Source of the DNA: CAVTBX01 sp963733135
GTDB lineage: Bacteria; Actinomycetota; Thermoleophilia; Gaiellales; Gaiellaceae
Assembly: GCA_963733135.1 (NCBI GenBank)
Contig: CAVTBX010000009.1
Span: 1-64,000, forward strand
Direction: 5' to 3'
DNA: 64,000 nt
In this document: positions 16,268-25,751 of the stretch, piece after piece
Layout: each line of letters starts with the position of its first letter
Numbering within the stretch: position 1 is the stretch's first letter
The notes under the pieces: model-generated
Database searches by the model: none
Told to the model about the DNA's origin: nothing
What the model saw: the letters and a program-made list of their open reading frames with translations, nothing else
Made by a program: the position numbers and the translations under genes

Positions 16268-18928
16268 ATGGTTACGGGCGAACACGCCGACGTCATCCTT
16301 CGCGACGGCCGCACATTGCGACTTCGCCCGCCCTCGTGTGGTGACGCCGACGCGTTGCTTGCCTTCTTCTGCGGCCTCTCGGAGCGGAGCCTCTACCTGC
16401 GCTTCCACGGCCTGCCCGAGCTCGTCCCGCGGCTTGTCGAGTCGCTTGTAGAGCCGGATTGGCAGGAGCGCGGGGCGCTCCTGGGTGGGCATGTGGACGA
16501 CGACGGCGAGCGGGTCGTTGCCGTTGCGAACTACGTTCGTCTCCGCGACCCCAAGCTCGCCGAGGCGGCCTTCGCCGTCGCCGACGAGCATCAGGGCCGC
16601 GGTATCGGCACGCGGCTGCTCGAGCAGCTCGCGGCACGCGCGGCCGAGGTCGGGATCGAGCGCTTCGTCGCCGAGGTGCTGCCCGACAACCGGGCCATGC
16701 TCGGCGTCTTCGAGTCGGCAGGCTTCGAGCTGACCCGCGAGCTCGAGGGCGGCGAGCTCGAGGTGCAGTTCCCGATCGCGGCGACGGAGAGCTACCGCGA
16801 GCACGTCGAGGCCCGCGACCATGAAGCGGCCGTCGCATCACTCAAGCCCTTTTTCCTGCCTCGGAGTGTCGCCGTCATCGGCGCCTCCAAGCGGCGCGGC
16901 TCGATCGGCGGTGAGTTGTTTCGCAACATCCTCGCCGGCGACTTCAGCGGCACGGCCTACCCGGTCAACCGCGACGGCGAGCCGGTTGCTGGCGTGCGCG
17001 CCTACCGCGCGATCGAGGAGATCCCCGATGCCGTCGATCTCGCCGTGATCACCCTGCCGGGCGCCATTGTTCTGGGAGCTGCAGAACAGGCCTTGCGCGA
17101 GGGCGTTCGGGCCCTGGTCGTCATCTCCGCAGGCTTCGCCGAGATCGGCAGCAAGGGGATCGAGCGGCAGGACCAGCTCCTCGCCCTGGTTCGCGCGCAC
17201 GGGGCGCGGCTGATCGGGCCCAACTGCCTCGGCATCGCCGTCTCCGAGCCGAGCCTGAACGCGACCTTCGCGGCCCGCTCGGCTCCGGCCGGCAACATCG
17301 GCTTCTCGTCCCAGAGCGGCGCGCTCGGACTGGCTCTGCTCGAGGCGGCCGAATCACGCGGGCTCGGCCTGTCAGCGTTCGTGTCGATCGGCAACAAGGC
17401 CGACGTCTCAACCAATGACCTGCTCGAGTGGTGGGAAGAGGACGACACGACCGAAGTGGTGCTCATGTACGTCGAGTCGTTCGGCAATCCCCGCCGCTTC
17501 GGCCGCGTCGCCCGCCGCGTCGCCCGCACGAAGCCGATCCTCGCCCTCAAGAGCGGCACGACGGCGACCGGCCAGCGGGCGGCGAGCTCGCACACGGCTG
17601 CGCTGGCCGGCTCCGAGGCGGCGGTCAACGCGCTCTTCCACCAGGCCGGCGTGATCCGCGCGACCTCGCTCGAGGAACTCGTCGACGTGGCCGCACTCCT
17701 CTCGAACCAGCCCGCGCCGAACGGCCGCCGCGTCGCGGTGCTGACCAACGCCGGTGGACTAGGGATCCTTTGCGCCGACGCCTGCGAGGCTGCCGGCCTC
17801 ACGCTGCCCGAGCTCAGCGACGAGACCCGCTCGGGACTCTCCGAGCTCCTGGCGGCGGAAGCGAGCGTCGGGAACCCGGTCGACATGCTCGGCGGCGCCA
17901 CCGCGGAGACCTATGCGTCGGCACTCCCGTTCATCCTCGGGGACGCGCACGTCGACGCCCTTGTCGTGCTTTTCGTCCCGACCGTGACGGTAACCGCCGA
18001 CGAGGTCGCAGAGGCAATCGAAAACGCGACCACAGCAGCCGCAAGCCAGAAGCCGGTTCTCGCTGTCGTGCTGAACGCGACCGGCATCCCGCTCGCACTT
18101 CGTCGCGAGAAGGCGCATGTCGCTGCCTTCCACTACCCGGAGTCGGCGGCCCGCGCGCTCGGACGCCTCGCCCAGCGAGCCGAGTGGCTACGCCAGCCGC
18201 ACGGCATTGTCCCCGCCGTCGATGGCATCGACCGTGACGCCGCCGACCGCGTCGTCGAGCGCGCTCTTCGTGACGGCGACGATGTTTGGCTGACTCCGGC
18301 TGACACGCGCGAGCTCCTGCTCTCCTACGGTCTGCCGCTCGTACCCGAGCGCCTCGCTGGTGGCTCCGACGAAGCCGTCGCAGCGGCCGAGGAACTCGGC
18401 TTCCCCGTCGTTGTCAAGACTGCGCTTCCCGGCGCGCACAAGATCGAGCTCGATGGGATCGCGCTCGATCTCGCCGATGCCGACGCGGTGCGGGCCGCAG
18501 CTGGGCGGATCGGCGGGCCGCTGATCGTTCAGCCGATGATCCCGGGCGGGGCCGAGCTGCTCGCCGGCGTCGTCCAGGACGCGGTGTTCGGCCCTCTGGT
18601 CGCGTTTGGCCCAGGCGGCGTTTTCGCCGAGCTCATCGGCGAAGCGGCGTTCCGGATCGCACCGCTTACCGACCGCGACGCCGAGGAGCTTGTTTACGGC
18701 GGCAAGGCCGGGCGCCTCGTCCGCGGCTTCCGCGGCGCCCCCGCCGCCGACGGCGAAGCGCTGGCGGACCTGCTGTTGCGCCTGGCCCGCCTGGGCGAGG
18801 ACATCCCCGCAGTCGCCGAGCTCGACTTGAACCCGGTGCTCGCGCTCTCGGACCGCTGCGTCGCCGTCGACGCCCGCGCCCGCGTCCAGCGGCGGGCGGT
18901 CACGACTCGAGCCAAACCTGGTAGCTGA
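16268..18928 (+). CDS. GNAT acetyltransferase fused to ADP-forming acyl-CoA synthetase (protein lysine acetyltransferase, Pat type)
   Basis: 886 residues, intact. Residues about 10-165 are a GNAT fold with the acetyl-CoA loop DEHQGRGIGTRLLEQL. Residues 190-300 form a CoA-binding domain (FFLPRSVAVIGASKRRGSIG, RLIGPNCLGIA). The phospho-histidine region is QRAASSHTAALAGSEAA. The ATP-grasp subdomain occupies about 670-880 (FPVVVKTALPGAHKIELDG, AELDLNPVLAL). N-terminal GNAT followed by the synthetase-like part is the layout described for Streptomyces-type Pat proteins, which acetylate and so switch off acyl-CoA synthetases. It may alternatively retain acetate/acyl-CoA ligase activity. It lies between the NirK-like gene and the two-component pair, and similar fusions occur in DosR regulons. 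Confidence 0.88.
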   Translation: MVTGEHADVILRDGRTLRLRPPSCGDADALLAFFCGLSERSLYLRFHGLPELVPRLVESLVEPDWQERGALLGGHVDDDGERVVAVANYVRLRDPKLAEAAFAVADEHQGRGIGTRLLEQLAARAAEVGIERFVAEVLPDNRAMLGVFESAGFELTRELEGGELEVQFPIAATESYREHVEARDHEAAVASLKPFFLPRSVAVIGASKRRGSIGGELFRNILAGDFSGTAYPVNRDGEPVAGVRAYRAIEEIPDAVDLAVITLPGAIVLGAAEQALREGVRALVVISAGFAEIGSKGIERQDQLLALVRAHGARLIGPNCLGIAVSEPSLNATFAARSAPAGNIGFSSQSGALGLALLEAAESRGLGLSAFVSIGNKADVSTNDLLEWWEEDDTTEVVLMYVESFGNPRRFGRVARRVARTKPILALKSGTTATGQRAASSHTAALAGSEAAVNALFHQAGVIRATSLEELVDVAALLSNQPAPNGRRVAVLTNAGGLGILCADACEAAGLTLPELSDETRSGLSELLAAEASVGNPVDMLGGATAETYASALPFILGDAHVDALVVLFVPTVTVTADEVAEAIENATTAAASQKPVLAVVLNATGIPLALRREKAHVAAFHYPESAARALGRLAQRAEWLRQPHGIVPAVDGIDRDAADRVVERALRDGDDVWLTPADTRELLLSYGLPLVPERLAGGSDEAVAAAEELGFPVVVKTALPGAHKIELDGIALDLADADAVRAAAGRIGGPLIVQPMIPGGAELLAGVVQDAVFGPLVAFGPGGVFAELIGEAAFRIAPLTDRDAEELVYGGKAGRLVRGFRGAPAADGEALADLLLRLARLGEDIPAVAELDLNPVLALSDRCVAVDARARVQRRAVTTRAKPGS

Positions 18929-18961
18929 CCGCCCCGGCCACGGACGTCGACACCGAGAAGA

Positions 18962-19621
18962 TCAGTCGCCGTCTACGTCGAGTAGGCCCTGCTCGAGCGC
19001 GTAGCGGACGAGTTCCGCGCGGGTGGTGATCCGCAGCTTCCGCATGATGTGGGCGCGGTGAGTCTCAGCTGTGCGCACCGAGATGTACACCTTGCTCGCG
19101 ATCTCCTGGTTGGTGTGACCGAGAGCGAGGAGGCGCAGGATGTCGCGCTCGCGGTCGGAAAGCGGGTCTTGCTCGACGCGCTTGCGCGCCTCAGCTTCGG
19201 CGGCGAGCATCCGCGCGCCCAGTGTCGGATGCAGGTAACTGCCGCCGGAGGCGACGTCGCGGATGGCGGCGACGACGTCGGTGTCGACCGCCTCCTTCAG
19301 CACGTAGCCCGAAGCGCCAGCGTCGAATGCCTCGCGCACGTAGCGGGGATCGTCCTGCATCGAGAGGAGTAACACCTTCGTGTCGGGCGCGTCGTGAAGA
19401 ACGTCGGGTATCGCCGCGATGCCGGTCTTTCCCGGCATGACGACGTCCATCAGGATCACGTCGGGTTTCGTGGCCCGCGTCTGGAAGACGGCGTTCCTAG
19501 CGTCCCCCGCTTCGCCGACGACCTCGATGTCGGGCTCCGACTCGAGCACCTTGCGCAGGCCGGCGCGGACGACAGCATGGTCGTCGACGATCAGAACGCG
19601 GATCATCTCGCTCTCGCTCAT
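18962..19621 (-). CDS. NarL/FixJ-family response regulator (DosR/DevR-like)
   Basis: 219 residues. The receiver domain has the acidic pair in VLIVDDHAVVRAGL, phospho-acceptor Asp59 in DVILMDVVMPGKTG, and the conserved Thr/Ser and Lys region (KVLLLSMQDD, YVLKEAV). The LuxR-type HTH reads LSDRERDILRLLALGHTNQE, with recognition helix VRTAETHRAHIMRKL. Its start overlaps the kinase stop by 4 bp (ATGA), so the two are co-translated and cognate. By order, partner type and neighbouring genes it is likely the regulator of the 7-21 kb island. Targets have not been shown. Confidence 0.92.
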   Translation of the reverse strand: MSESEMIRVLIVDDHAVVRAGLRKVLESEPDIEVVGEAGDARNAVFQTRATKPDVILMDVVMPGKTGIAAIPDVLHDAPDTKVLLLSMQDDPRYVREAFDAGASGYVLKEAVDTDVVAAIRDVASGGSYLHPTLGARMLAAEAEARKRVEQDPLSDRERDILRLLALGHTNQEIASKVYISVRTAETHRAHIMRKLRITTRAELVRYALEQGLLDVDGD

Positions 19622-21243
19622 CGCAGCGGCACCTCGGCAACGATCGTTGTGCCTGCAGCGGCAGTTGACTCGATCTTCAGCTTGCCGCCGAGAAGTGCGA
19701 GTCGCTCACCCATCCCGAGCAGGCCGAGACCGTCCCCGCCGCCGTCGGGCGTGAAGCCGCGGCCGTTGTCCTCGATCACGGCTGTGATTCTGTGGGCGCT
19801 GCGAGTGAGGATGATGCTGACCGCGCTCGCCTGTGCGTGCTTGACGATGTTCGTCAGCGCCTCCTGAACGATTCGGTAGAGCGCAGTCTCGACGTCGGTC
19901 GGCAATCGGTCGCCGACGTGGGTCTCGAGGTCGACGCGCATTCCGGTCTGCTCGGAGAATGTGTCGCGAAGCCTCTCGAGTGCGGCGGCCAGACCGAAAT
20001 CGTCGAGGGCCTTCGGCCGCAACTCGACCGCCAGGCGACGGACGTCGTGCAGTGTCTCGACGACCTGCTCGCGAACGGTGGCCAGGGCCTCCGTGCGCTC
20101 TTTGTCGCTCTTCGCCTCCTCGACCGCCTTCAAGCCGAGCAGCACCGAGGTCAGCTCTTGCCCCGTCTGGTCGTGCAGCTCGCGCGCCAGGCGGCGCCGC
20201 TCGAGCTCCTGCGCCGCCACAACCCGGCCCAGCGCCTCAACTTCCACACGCGCCGAAAGGTCGACCGCAACAGCCGCCCGCGGGGCGAACGTCTCGGCCA
20301 AGCGCAGATCGGCATCGGTGAAGCGGGGGTCGTCGCGCTCCTTGTCATGGGCGACGATGATGCCGATCGTCCGGGCGCCGGCGACGAGAGGAACATAGAG
20401 GCCGCTGCGGGCGCCCAGGCGTCCGGCCGCCTCCTGATCGACCTCGGGATCATCATCGAGCGAGTCGAGCCGCTCTGCCCGTCGCCGCTCGAGGACTCGG
20501 CCGCTCTTCGAGCCGAGGCGCTCGAGCTGCATCCCCACGAGCTCGGTGCCGCTGCTCCCGTCGGCCGCTTCGATCCGCAGCGTCCCATCGCCCGCAGGCA
20601 GTGCGATCGTGACCAGCCGCGCTCCGATCAGCGAGCGCAGGCGGCGGGCGATCAGCTCAAGCAAGCGCGCGAGCTCGATCTCGCTCGCGAGAGCTGTCCC
20701 GACCTCGTTCAGCGCTTCGAGCTGCTCCGACCAGGAAGTCGCCGCTTCGTACAGGCGCGCGTTCTCGATCCCCACCGCTGCCTGGCTAGCCAGAGTCTCG
20801 ACGAGCTCCTGATCCTCGGCCGTAAAGGAACCGGATCGCTTTTCAGCCAGGTAGAGGTTCCCAAAGGCCTGCCGGCGGAGAACGATCGGTACACCTAGGA
20901 AGCCGCGCATCTGCGGATGATTGGGCGGGAAGCCGGCGGAGCGCGGGTCGTCGCTGATCGACTCCAACCGCAGCGAGCGCGCGTCGGTGATCAGGGCGCC
21001 GAGGATGCCGCGGCCACGCGGGAGGTCACCGATCTTGGCCACCGTCTCGGCATCGATGCCGGTGTGGACGAACCGCTCGAGTCCTGTTCCCGACTGGTTG
21101 ATCACGCCGAGCGCGGCGTAACGGGCGCCGGTCAGCGCCGCTGCCGTCTCGGCCAGCTTCTTGAGGAGATCGTCGAGCGAAAGCTCTGAGCTCAGCGCGA
21201 TGCCGGCAGCGACGAGTCCCCGCAGGCGGTCGGTCTCGGGCAT
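19618..21243 (-). CDS. GAF-GAF sensor histidine kinase (DosS/DevS-like)
   Basis: 541 residues from ATG 21243. GAF-A covers about residues 20-165, GAF-B 185-340, the HisKA_3 dimerisation domain begins at LARELHDQTGQELTSVLLG with the phosphorylated His, and the HATPase_c domain has N-box ALTNIVKHAQAS and G-box IEDNGRGFTPDG. GAF-A contains GFPPNHPQMRGFLGVPI (His109), equivalent by motif to the haem-ligand His of mycobacterial DosS/DosT (H149/H147, from memory), so it may sense O2, NO, CO or redox. No membrane segment: cytoplasmic. An earlier in-frame start at 21333 is less likely, because the added residues look non-coding. Confidence 0.9.
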   Translation of the reverse strand: MPETDRLRGLVAAGIALSSELSLDDLLKKLAETAAALTGARYAALGVINQSGTGLERFVHTGIDAETVAKIGDLPRGRGILGALITDARSLRLESISDDPRSAGFPPNHPQMRGFLGVPIVLRRQAFGNLYLAEKRSGSFTAEDQELVETLASQAAVGIENARLYEAATSWSEQLEALNEVGTALASEIELARLLELIARRLRSLIGARLVTIALPAGDGTLRIEAADGSSGTELVGMQLERLGSKSGRVLERRRAERLDSLDDDPEVDQEAAGRLGARSGLYVPLVAGARTIGIIVAHDKERDDPRFTDADLRLAETFAPRAAVAVDLSARVEVEALGRVVAAQELERRRLARELHDQTGQELTSVLLGLKAVEEAKSDKERTEALATVREQVVETLHDVRRLAVELRPKALDDFGLAAALERLRDTFSEQTGMRVDLETHVGDRLPTDVETALYRIVQEALTNIVKHAQASAVSIILTRSAHRITAVIEDNGRGFTPDGGGDGLGLLGMGERLALLGGKLKIESTAAAGTTIVAEVPLR

Positions 21244-22337
21244 GTTCTGAATTATCCGTCGCGGACGGCATCTCAGCGCCCAAGATCGCTCCCCGGCGAT
21301 CAAGAGCAAGTCGTCCAAAAGTGAACCGATCACCCAGGAAGACTGGGTCTAACCTCGCGCGCGGCATGATCGATTGAAGCAGTAGCGAGGGAGGTAGACC
21401 TCGTCAGCAGTGCCGGATGAGGCGGGCAGCGGGCAGCGTGCGAGGGGCGATTAGGGCTCGCGTGCTGAGCGAAGCTGGCGCGGACGAGCCGACCAGGCCC
21501 TCGCGGAGACCCTGCACGAACAGGGAGGCGCTGGACGGCCGGGGAGGCGTCCGCGACGCGCCTAGGCCCGGATCAGGTCGTCCGGAGTCGTCCCCCGCGG
21601 GCGCGGCATGACCTGAGTGCTCGCTCCCTGCGAGACGAGTCCCTCCTTCGGTCGGGCACGATCAGAGGCAGCCGAGCGAGATCGCAGAAGCCGGGCGAAA
21701 AACGTCGCCCTTCGGTCGTACGGGAAGGTGGCGGCGGCCGTGGTTGGCCTCAAGGAAGGTGTCGCGGATTGCTTCGATGCCGTGGAGCTGCGCAGTGGAC
21801 GTGTCGACACGCTGCTCGTACACGGGGTGCCTCGCGCAACCGCATGTGTCGCTGTTGATCTTCGGTTTCCCAAAGGCTCCGAGCTGCGAGATCGTCCGTC
21901 GCGTTTGGCGGGAGTTCACGGCCGGCAGAGACCGGGTCGGAACTCCCGCTGCGGTCTCCCTTCACGCGGACCGAGGCGCTAGCGACCTGCGTTCCGCCGA
22001 GGCGATGAAGCTCGTCGAGAAGCTCGGCCCGTCCGCCATCGCGGTCGAGCCGGAAGCAGGATTTGGCGGCCAAGCCCGATTTTCGATGACCTCCTGAGCG
22101 CGTTCCGGTCGGAACGCGGTAGCCGTTAGGCACGGCTGTGAGACGCCTGATCTACGACTTCGCACTCGCCGTGTCGCCGCGGCCGCGCTCCTCGAGTTCG
22201 TCCGCGCTCTCCCTGAGTTACGCGGACCGGCTAATGCGCGCCAGTCCGCGCGCCAGTCGGCCCCGGAAAGAGCGGACTCGAGCGGATCTAATCGGAGAAC
22301 GCGCGGGCGTCGGTCGCGGGTCGCAAACCTCGACGGG
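21244..22337. other. 1.1-kb region without a recognisable gene
   Basis: Several overlapping ORFs of 60-127 codons occur on both strands, none with a good ribosome-binding site or a recognisable domain. A plus-strand reading near 21840-22097 (KLVEKLGPSAIAVEPEAGFG) is the most protein-like but shifts frame upstream, so it may be a decayed gene. The upstream part should include the promoter of the dosS-like gene. No island palindrome was seen here. Confidence 0.4.
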
Positions 22338-22353
22338 AAGCGGAAACCCGCTT
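22338..22353 (-). terminator. Short hairpin downstream of tRNA-Arg
   Basis: AAGCGG AAAC CCGCTT, 12 bp past the 3' end of the tRNA on its own strand; probable terminator, though short. Confidence 0.4.
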
Positions 22354-22365
22354 AGTTGCGGCAGG

Positions 22366-22437
22366 TGGCCCCGGGAGGAGTCGAACCTCCGCACGCGGAT
22401 TCGAAGTCCGCTGCTCTATCCGCTGAGCTACGGGGCC
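22366..22437 (-). tRNA. tRNA-Arg (TCG)
   Basis: On the minus strand GGCCCCG pairs with CGGGGCC, discriminator A. The D-arm is TAGCTCAGCGGATAGAGCA. The anticodon stem GCGGA/TCCGC holds CTTCGAA, anticodon TCG. The T-arm is GGAGGTTCGACTCCTCC. No encoded CCA. Confidence 0.93.
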
Positions 22438-22469
22438 CGCGGGCCAGTCTAGCCCTGTGTTGGGGAGCG

Positions 22470-25355
22470 CTAGCGGACTTTGAGCTCGATCTGAATCGGC
22501 TGGAACCCGGGCTTCGTCGCCAGAGCGTAGACCGTGCCCATGCGCCTCGCGCGCACGCGGAAAGTGGCGCTGCCGTCGCTCTTGGTGCGCTTCGTCGCCT
22601 TCCTCACGCCCGCGCCCCAGATCTTCACGGCGACCGATCGAACCGGGTCGGTGCTCGAGTAGAGCCGGGCCATGAACTTGATGTCGACCCGCTCGCCACG
22701 CTGGGGTGCTCCGAAGGCTGAGAGGCGCATGCCCTTCCGGAGGGTGATGCGCTTGGCCGGGCTGAACTGCCCCACGTTCCGGCCCTCGTCGACGGCAGCG
22801 ACGCGCCAATAGAACCTTCCGCCGGCCAGGTAGCCGTACGTGGACATCGTCGGCGCATACGTAGTGTTGTCGGTCGTGATCGTTTCAACCGGGCGCTCGA
22901 AGTCGCTGGTCTTCGAGACCTCGATCCGGTACTCGCGCGCCTCGGCACGCGGCGACCACGCGAAGGAGAGCCCTGTCTTGCTCACAGACGCAATCGGGTT
23001 CGCCGGAGCGGGAATGGTTCGCGTGAAGTCGTGGGTCGTCGACCACGGGCCGTGCGTGACGGAGCCGTTCGCGGCCGGGAAGTTGGCCCGGATCCGTTGC
23101 CCGAAGACTCCGATTCCGTAGAACGTGGAATAGGTGAGAGCGGCCGAGCGCAGGTTCGTGAAGGTCTGATGCGTCCCGTCCGGCTTGTCTGCCTCGACGT
23201 CGTACGAGACCGCTCCCGTGATCGACGCCCATGTCAGGGTGGGAACCAGCGAGCCGGACGAGGGTAGGCCGGAGTCCCACGCGGGGCGCGCGAGGCGGCG
23301 GTGGAAGGACTCCGCCTCCGACCAGGTGAGCTTCGTGTTGTTGTCGTCGTAGGGTCGCACCCGCCAGTAGAGAACCTGGTCGGCTTCGTAGGTGCTCTCA
23401 CTCGTATACCCGGTCGAGTTCGTCACCTTCTCGTCGATCGGATCGGCAAAGGTCGGCTCGTCGTCGACCTGGATCTCATAGACCCGAGCGCCGAGGACGG
23501 GCGTCCACCGGAACGCCGGCTGAGTTGCAACCGTCGTGTCCACGGGAGCAAGCAGGTCGGGCGGCGTCGTCTGCTTCAGGAAATCAGCGGGCTCGCCCTT
23601 TGACGGAACGTTAGCCGCGGCGTCGCCGTCGGCGTTCGGTGACGGCAGCACGACCCAGTAGTAGGAGGTCGTCTCGTCCGAGTACGTGCGCGTGGGCGCC
23701 GTCCCGCTCGATACCGAGCTCGCGCTCTTTCGCGGAGCGTAGGCGGGGACGCGTGTAAAGGCGTAGTCGACGATGTTCGTGAACGACGGCTCTCGCGCCA
23801 CGATCACGTAGTAACTCGCGGCGCCGGCCATTGGATTCCAGGTGAAGAGCGGCATCTCGCCGACCGTCGAGCCGCGCAGCGGCGTCGCGTAGTCGTCCTC
23901 GCCGAGGTAGCCCGGATCGCACGAAGGAGAGCACGCGCCGCCCGTCGGGTACCCGGTCCACTCGAACGCGTAGCCCGCACCCGTGTCGAGATCGGTGAAC
24001 GATCCGATCACGAGGTCGATCCCGGAGGTCGAGGTGTGGCTGCGATCCCGCGCCCAGACGCGCACGCAGTACTTGCCGCCGGCCGCGATCGCCTGGCCGC
24101 CGTCCGACGTCACCCCGCCGATCGAGAGCGGGGCGGGAATCGGCGCACCGTCCGGGCTCGGCCCGAGCGGCGTCCACGCCGTCGTGGCCGAGTGCGCGTA
24201 GTGCGTGTCGTTGAAGTTGCAGCTCGAGCCGACGTACGGCGCGACCGCCACGTCGTAGCTCGATGCGCCCGGTACCGGATTCCACCGGACGACCGGGACA
24301 GTCGTTTGAAATCCCGGGGTGCCGCCGTTCTCGTCCGAGTTCGCCATACGAAGGTTCGTGATGCTGGGAGCCCCGAGCTCGATCTCGTCGTCGAACGTCT
24401 TCACGAACGAGGCACCTTCGTTCCAGACGCCGGCGTTGCCGTCCGCGTCTTTGGCGCGGACGCGCCAGTAGTACGTGTTGTTCGGAAGCAGGCCGCGCGG
24501 GGTGAACGAGCTCCCGATCGTCTCTGTGTCGAGCACGACAGAGCCAGTGTCGAAATCCTCATCCGAGTTGACTTGCACCTGGTACTCCGACGCTCCTGGA
24601 ACCAGATCCCAGAAGAACCGAGGATCGAAGAGCTCACCTGCCGAGGCGAGGTCGACAAGGCTAGGCGACATCGTCGTCGGCCATGCCCAGACGAACGAGG
24701 ACTTGACCGAAGGCGTGCCGAGATTGCCGCGTGCGTCCTGTGGTGTCACTTCCCAGTAGTAGGTCTGGCCGGCCTCGAGGTCGGGCGACTGGAAGGTCGT
24801 GCTCGTGGCCGAGGTCAGCCGCGGGAACCCGGAGAGCGGCGATGCCAGCGAGGTGTGCTCCGAAACTATGACCGAGTACTTGTAGGCGCGGTCGACCGGC
24901 GACCACATGAGCCGGAACGGGTCTTCCGGATACTCGAGGGTGACCGCGTTGGCTGGATAGAGAGCGGTGGGCCGCGCGTCCCATCCCTTGCTGATGCTCC
25001 GCGGCGTCGACCAGGAGGATGCTGTGCCGCTCGCGTCGCTAGCCCGGACGCGCCACCAAAGCTGCCCGTCCGGTAGCGCGCGCCTGAGAGTCGCCCGGGT
25101 GTTTCGGGTGAAGAAGGTGCCGTCCTCGGCCAGGGACGCGAAGTTCGCGTCGGAGGCGATCTGGATCTGGTACTTGGCCGCTCCGGCGACGGGTGCCCAG
25201 CTAAAGGCCGGGAGGGCGGCGACGGTCGTGCCGTTCGCAGGTGCGGAGAGAGCTGGACGGGAGAGTGCCTTCGCCTGCGCTGCGAAGACGAGGAAGAAGC
25301 ACACCGCGCCCAATGCGAGGACGGCGTTTCGGTTCTTGTTTCCGAATCCGTGCAT
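22470..25355 (-). CDS. Large secreted protein with repeated fibronectin-III-like domains
   Basis: 961 residues from ATG 25355 (GGAGGGG upstream). A signal peptide is evident: MHGFGNKNRNAVLALGAVCF, hydrophobic core, then AQAKALS. At least seven repeats follow, each with an entry like PAFSWAPVAGAAKYQIQIA or PLFTWNPMAGAASYYVIVA and an exit like YYWRVRAKDADGNAG or FYWRVAAVDEGRNVG, the Fn3-type sandwich pattern. One repeat holds extra cysteines (GGACSPSCDPGYLGED). The last 90 residues (RLSAFGAPQRGERVDIKFMA to KPGFQPIQIELKVR) form a different beta domain. No anchor or LPXTG motif. Probably a surface or matrix adhesion or carbohydrate-binding protein. Single gene between two tRNAs. Confidence 0.82.
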   Translation of the reverse strand: MHGFGNKNRNAVLALGAVCFFLVFAAQAKALSRPALSAPANGTTVAALPAFSWAPVAGAAKYQIQIASDANFASLAEDGTFFTRNTRATLRRALPDGQLWWRVRASDASGTASSWSTPRSISKGWDARPTALYPANAVTLEYPEDPFRLMWSPVDRAYKYSVIVSEHTSLASPLSGFPRLTSATSTTFQSPDLEAGQTYYWEVTPQDARGNLGTPSVKSSFVWAWPTTMSPSLVDLASAGELFDPRFFWDLVPGASEYQVQVNSDEDFDTGSVVLDTETIGSSFTPRGLLPNNTYYWRVRAKDADGNAGVWNEGASFVKTFDDEIELGAPSITNLRMANSDENGGTPGFQTTVPVVRWNPVPGASSYDVAVAPYVGSSCNFNDTHYAHSATTAWTPLGPSPDGAPIPAPLSIGGVTSDGGQAIAAGGKYCVRVWARDRSHTSTSGIDLVIGSFTDLDTGAGYAFEWTGYPTGGACSPSCDPGYLGEDDYATPLRGSTVGEMPLFTWNPMAGAASYYVIVAREPSFTNIVDYAFTRVPAYAPRKSASSVSSGTAPTRTYSDETTSYYWVVLPSPNADGDAAANVPSKGEPADFLKQTTPPDLLAPVDTTVATQPAFRWTPVLGARVYEIQVDDEPTFADPIDEKVTNSTGYTSESTYEADQVLYWRVRPYDDNNTKLTWSEAESFHRRLARPAWDSGLPSSGSLVPTLTWASITGAVSYDVEADKPDGTHQTFTNLRSAALTYSTFYGIGVFGQRIRANFPAANGSVTHGPWSTTHDFTRTIPAPANPIASVSKTGLSFAWSPRAEAREYRIEVSKTSDFERPVETITTDNTTYAPTMSTYGYLAGGRFYWRVAAVDEGRNVGQFSPAKRITLRKGMRLSAFGAPQRGERVDIKFMARLYSSTDPVRSVAVKIWGAGVRKATKRTKSDGSATFRVRARRMGTVYALATKPGFQPIQIELKVR

Positions 25356-25520
25356 CAACCCCTCCGACGTCTGCGTCACATCACCGCCGCAGCTCAATTC
25401 GGAGGGCGACGCCTGCCCTCGGGCCCACCGTGGTTCAGGCCGGTCGGTGTCGCATCCCCCGCTTTGGGGGTTCGGGCATCCCACGGGCGCCGCCGGGCCG
25501 CGCCGTATCCTGGAGGAGAC

Positions 25521-25604
25521 GCGGGCGTGGCGGAACTGGAAGACGCGGCGGGTTTAGGTCCCGTTGGGCGAAAGCCCTTGGAGGTTCGAGTCCTCTCGCC
25601 CGCA
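25521..25604 (+). tRNA. tRNA-Leu (TAG)
   Basis: GCGGGCG pairs with CGCCCGC, discriminator A. The D-arm is TGGCGGAACTGG. Anticodon stem GCGGG/CCCGT encloses TTTAGGT, anticodon TAG. A class II variable arm (TGGGCGAAAGCCCTT) and T-arm GAGGTTCGAGTCCTC follow. Four bases later palindromic element copy A begins. Confidence 0.95.
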
Positions 25605-25607
25605 TTT

Positions 25608-25715
25608 CCCGGCGCAAGTCCGGCCGCGCTTGCGCGCGGCCATGACGACTTGCGCCGGGTCGGGGAGGGCCCGGTTGCCTACGGGCGGCGACGGGCGAAG
25701 CCCGCCGCCGCGACC
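25608..25715 (+). repeat. Two-part palindromic element, copy A
   Basis: Core 25608-25659: outer arms CCCGGCGCAAG / CTTGCGCCGGG (perfect), inner hairpin CGGCCGCGC / GCGCGGCC, then the unpaired ATGACGA. A second hairpin with CGGGC GAA GCCCG centre lies at 25684-25715. It follows tRNA-Leu directly. Confidence 0.75.
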
Positions 25716-25751
25716 AAAGCCCTGCCCGGGGACCGGCTCTAGGATCGCGAT

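Noticed and set aside
19430..19450. GGCATGACGACG as an additional palindromic element copy
   Set aside because: It is the coding sequence for VVMPG in the response regulator, without flanking complementary arms.
21617..22133. Real genes on either strand between the kinase and tRNA-Arg
   Set aside because: Overlapping short frames without ribosome-binding sites, domains or consistent reading; kept only as an unassigned region.
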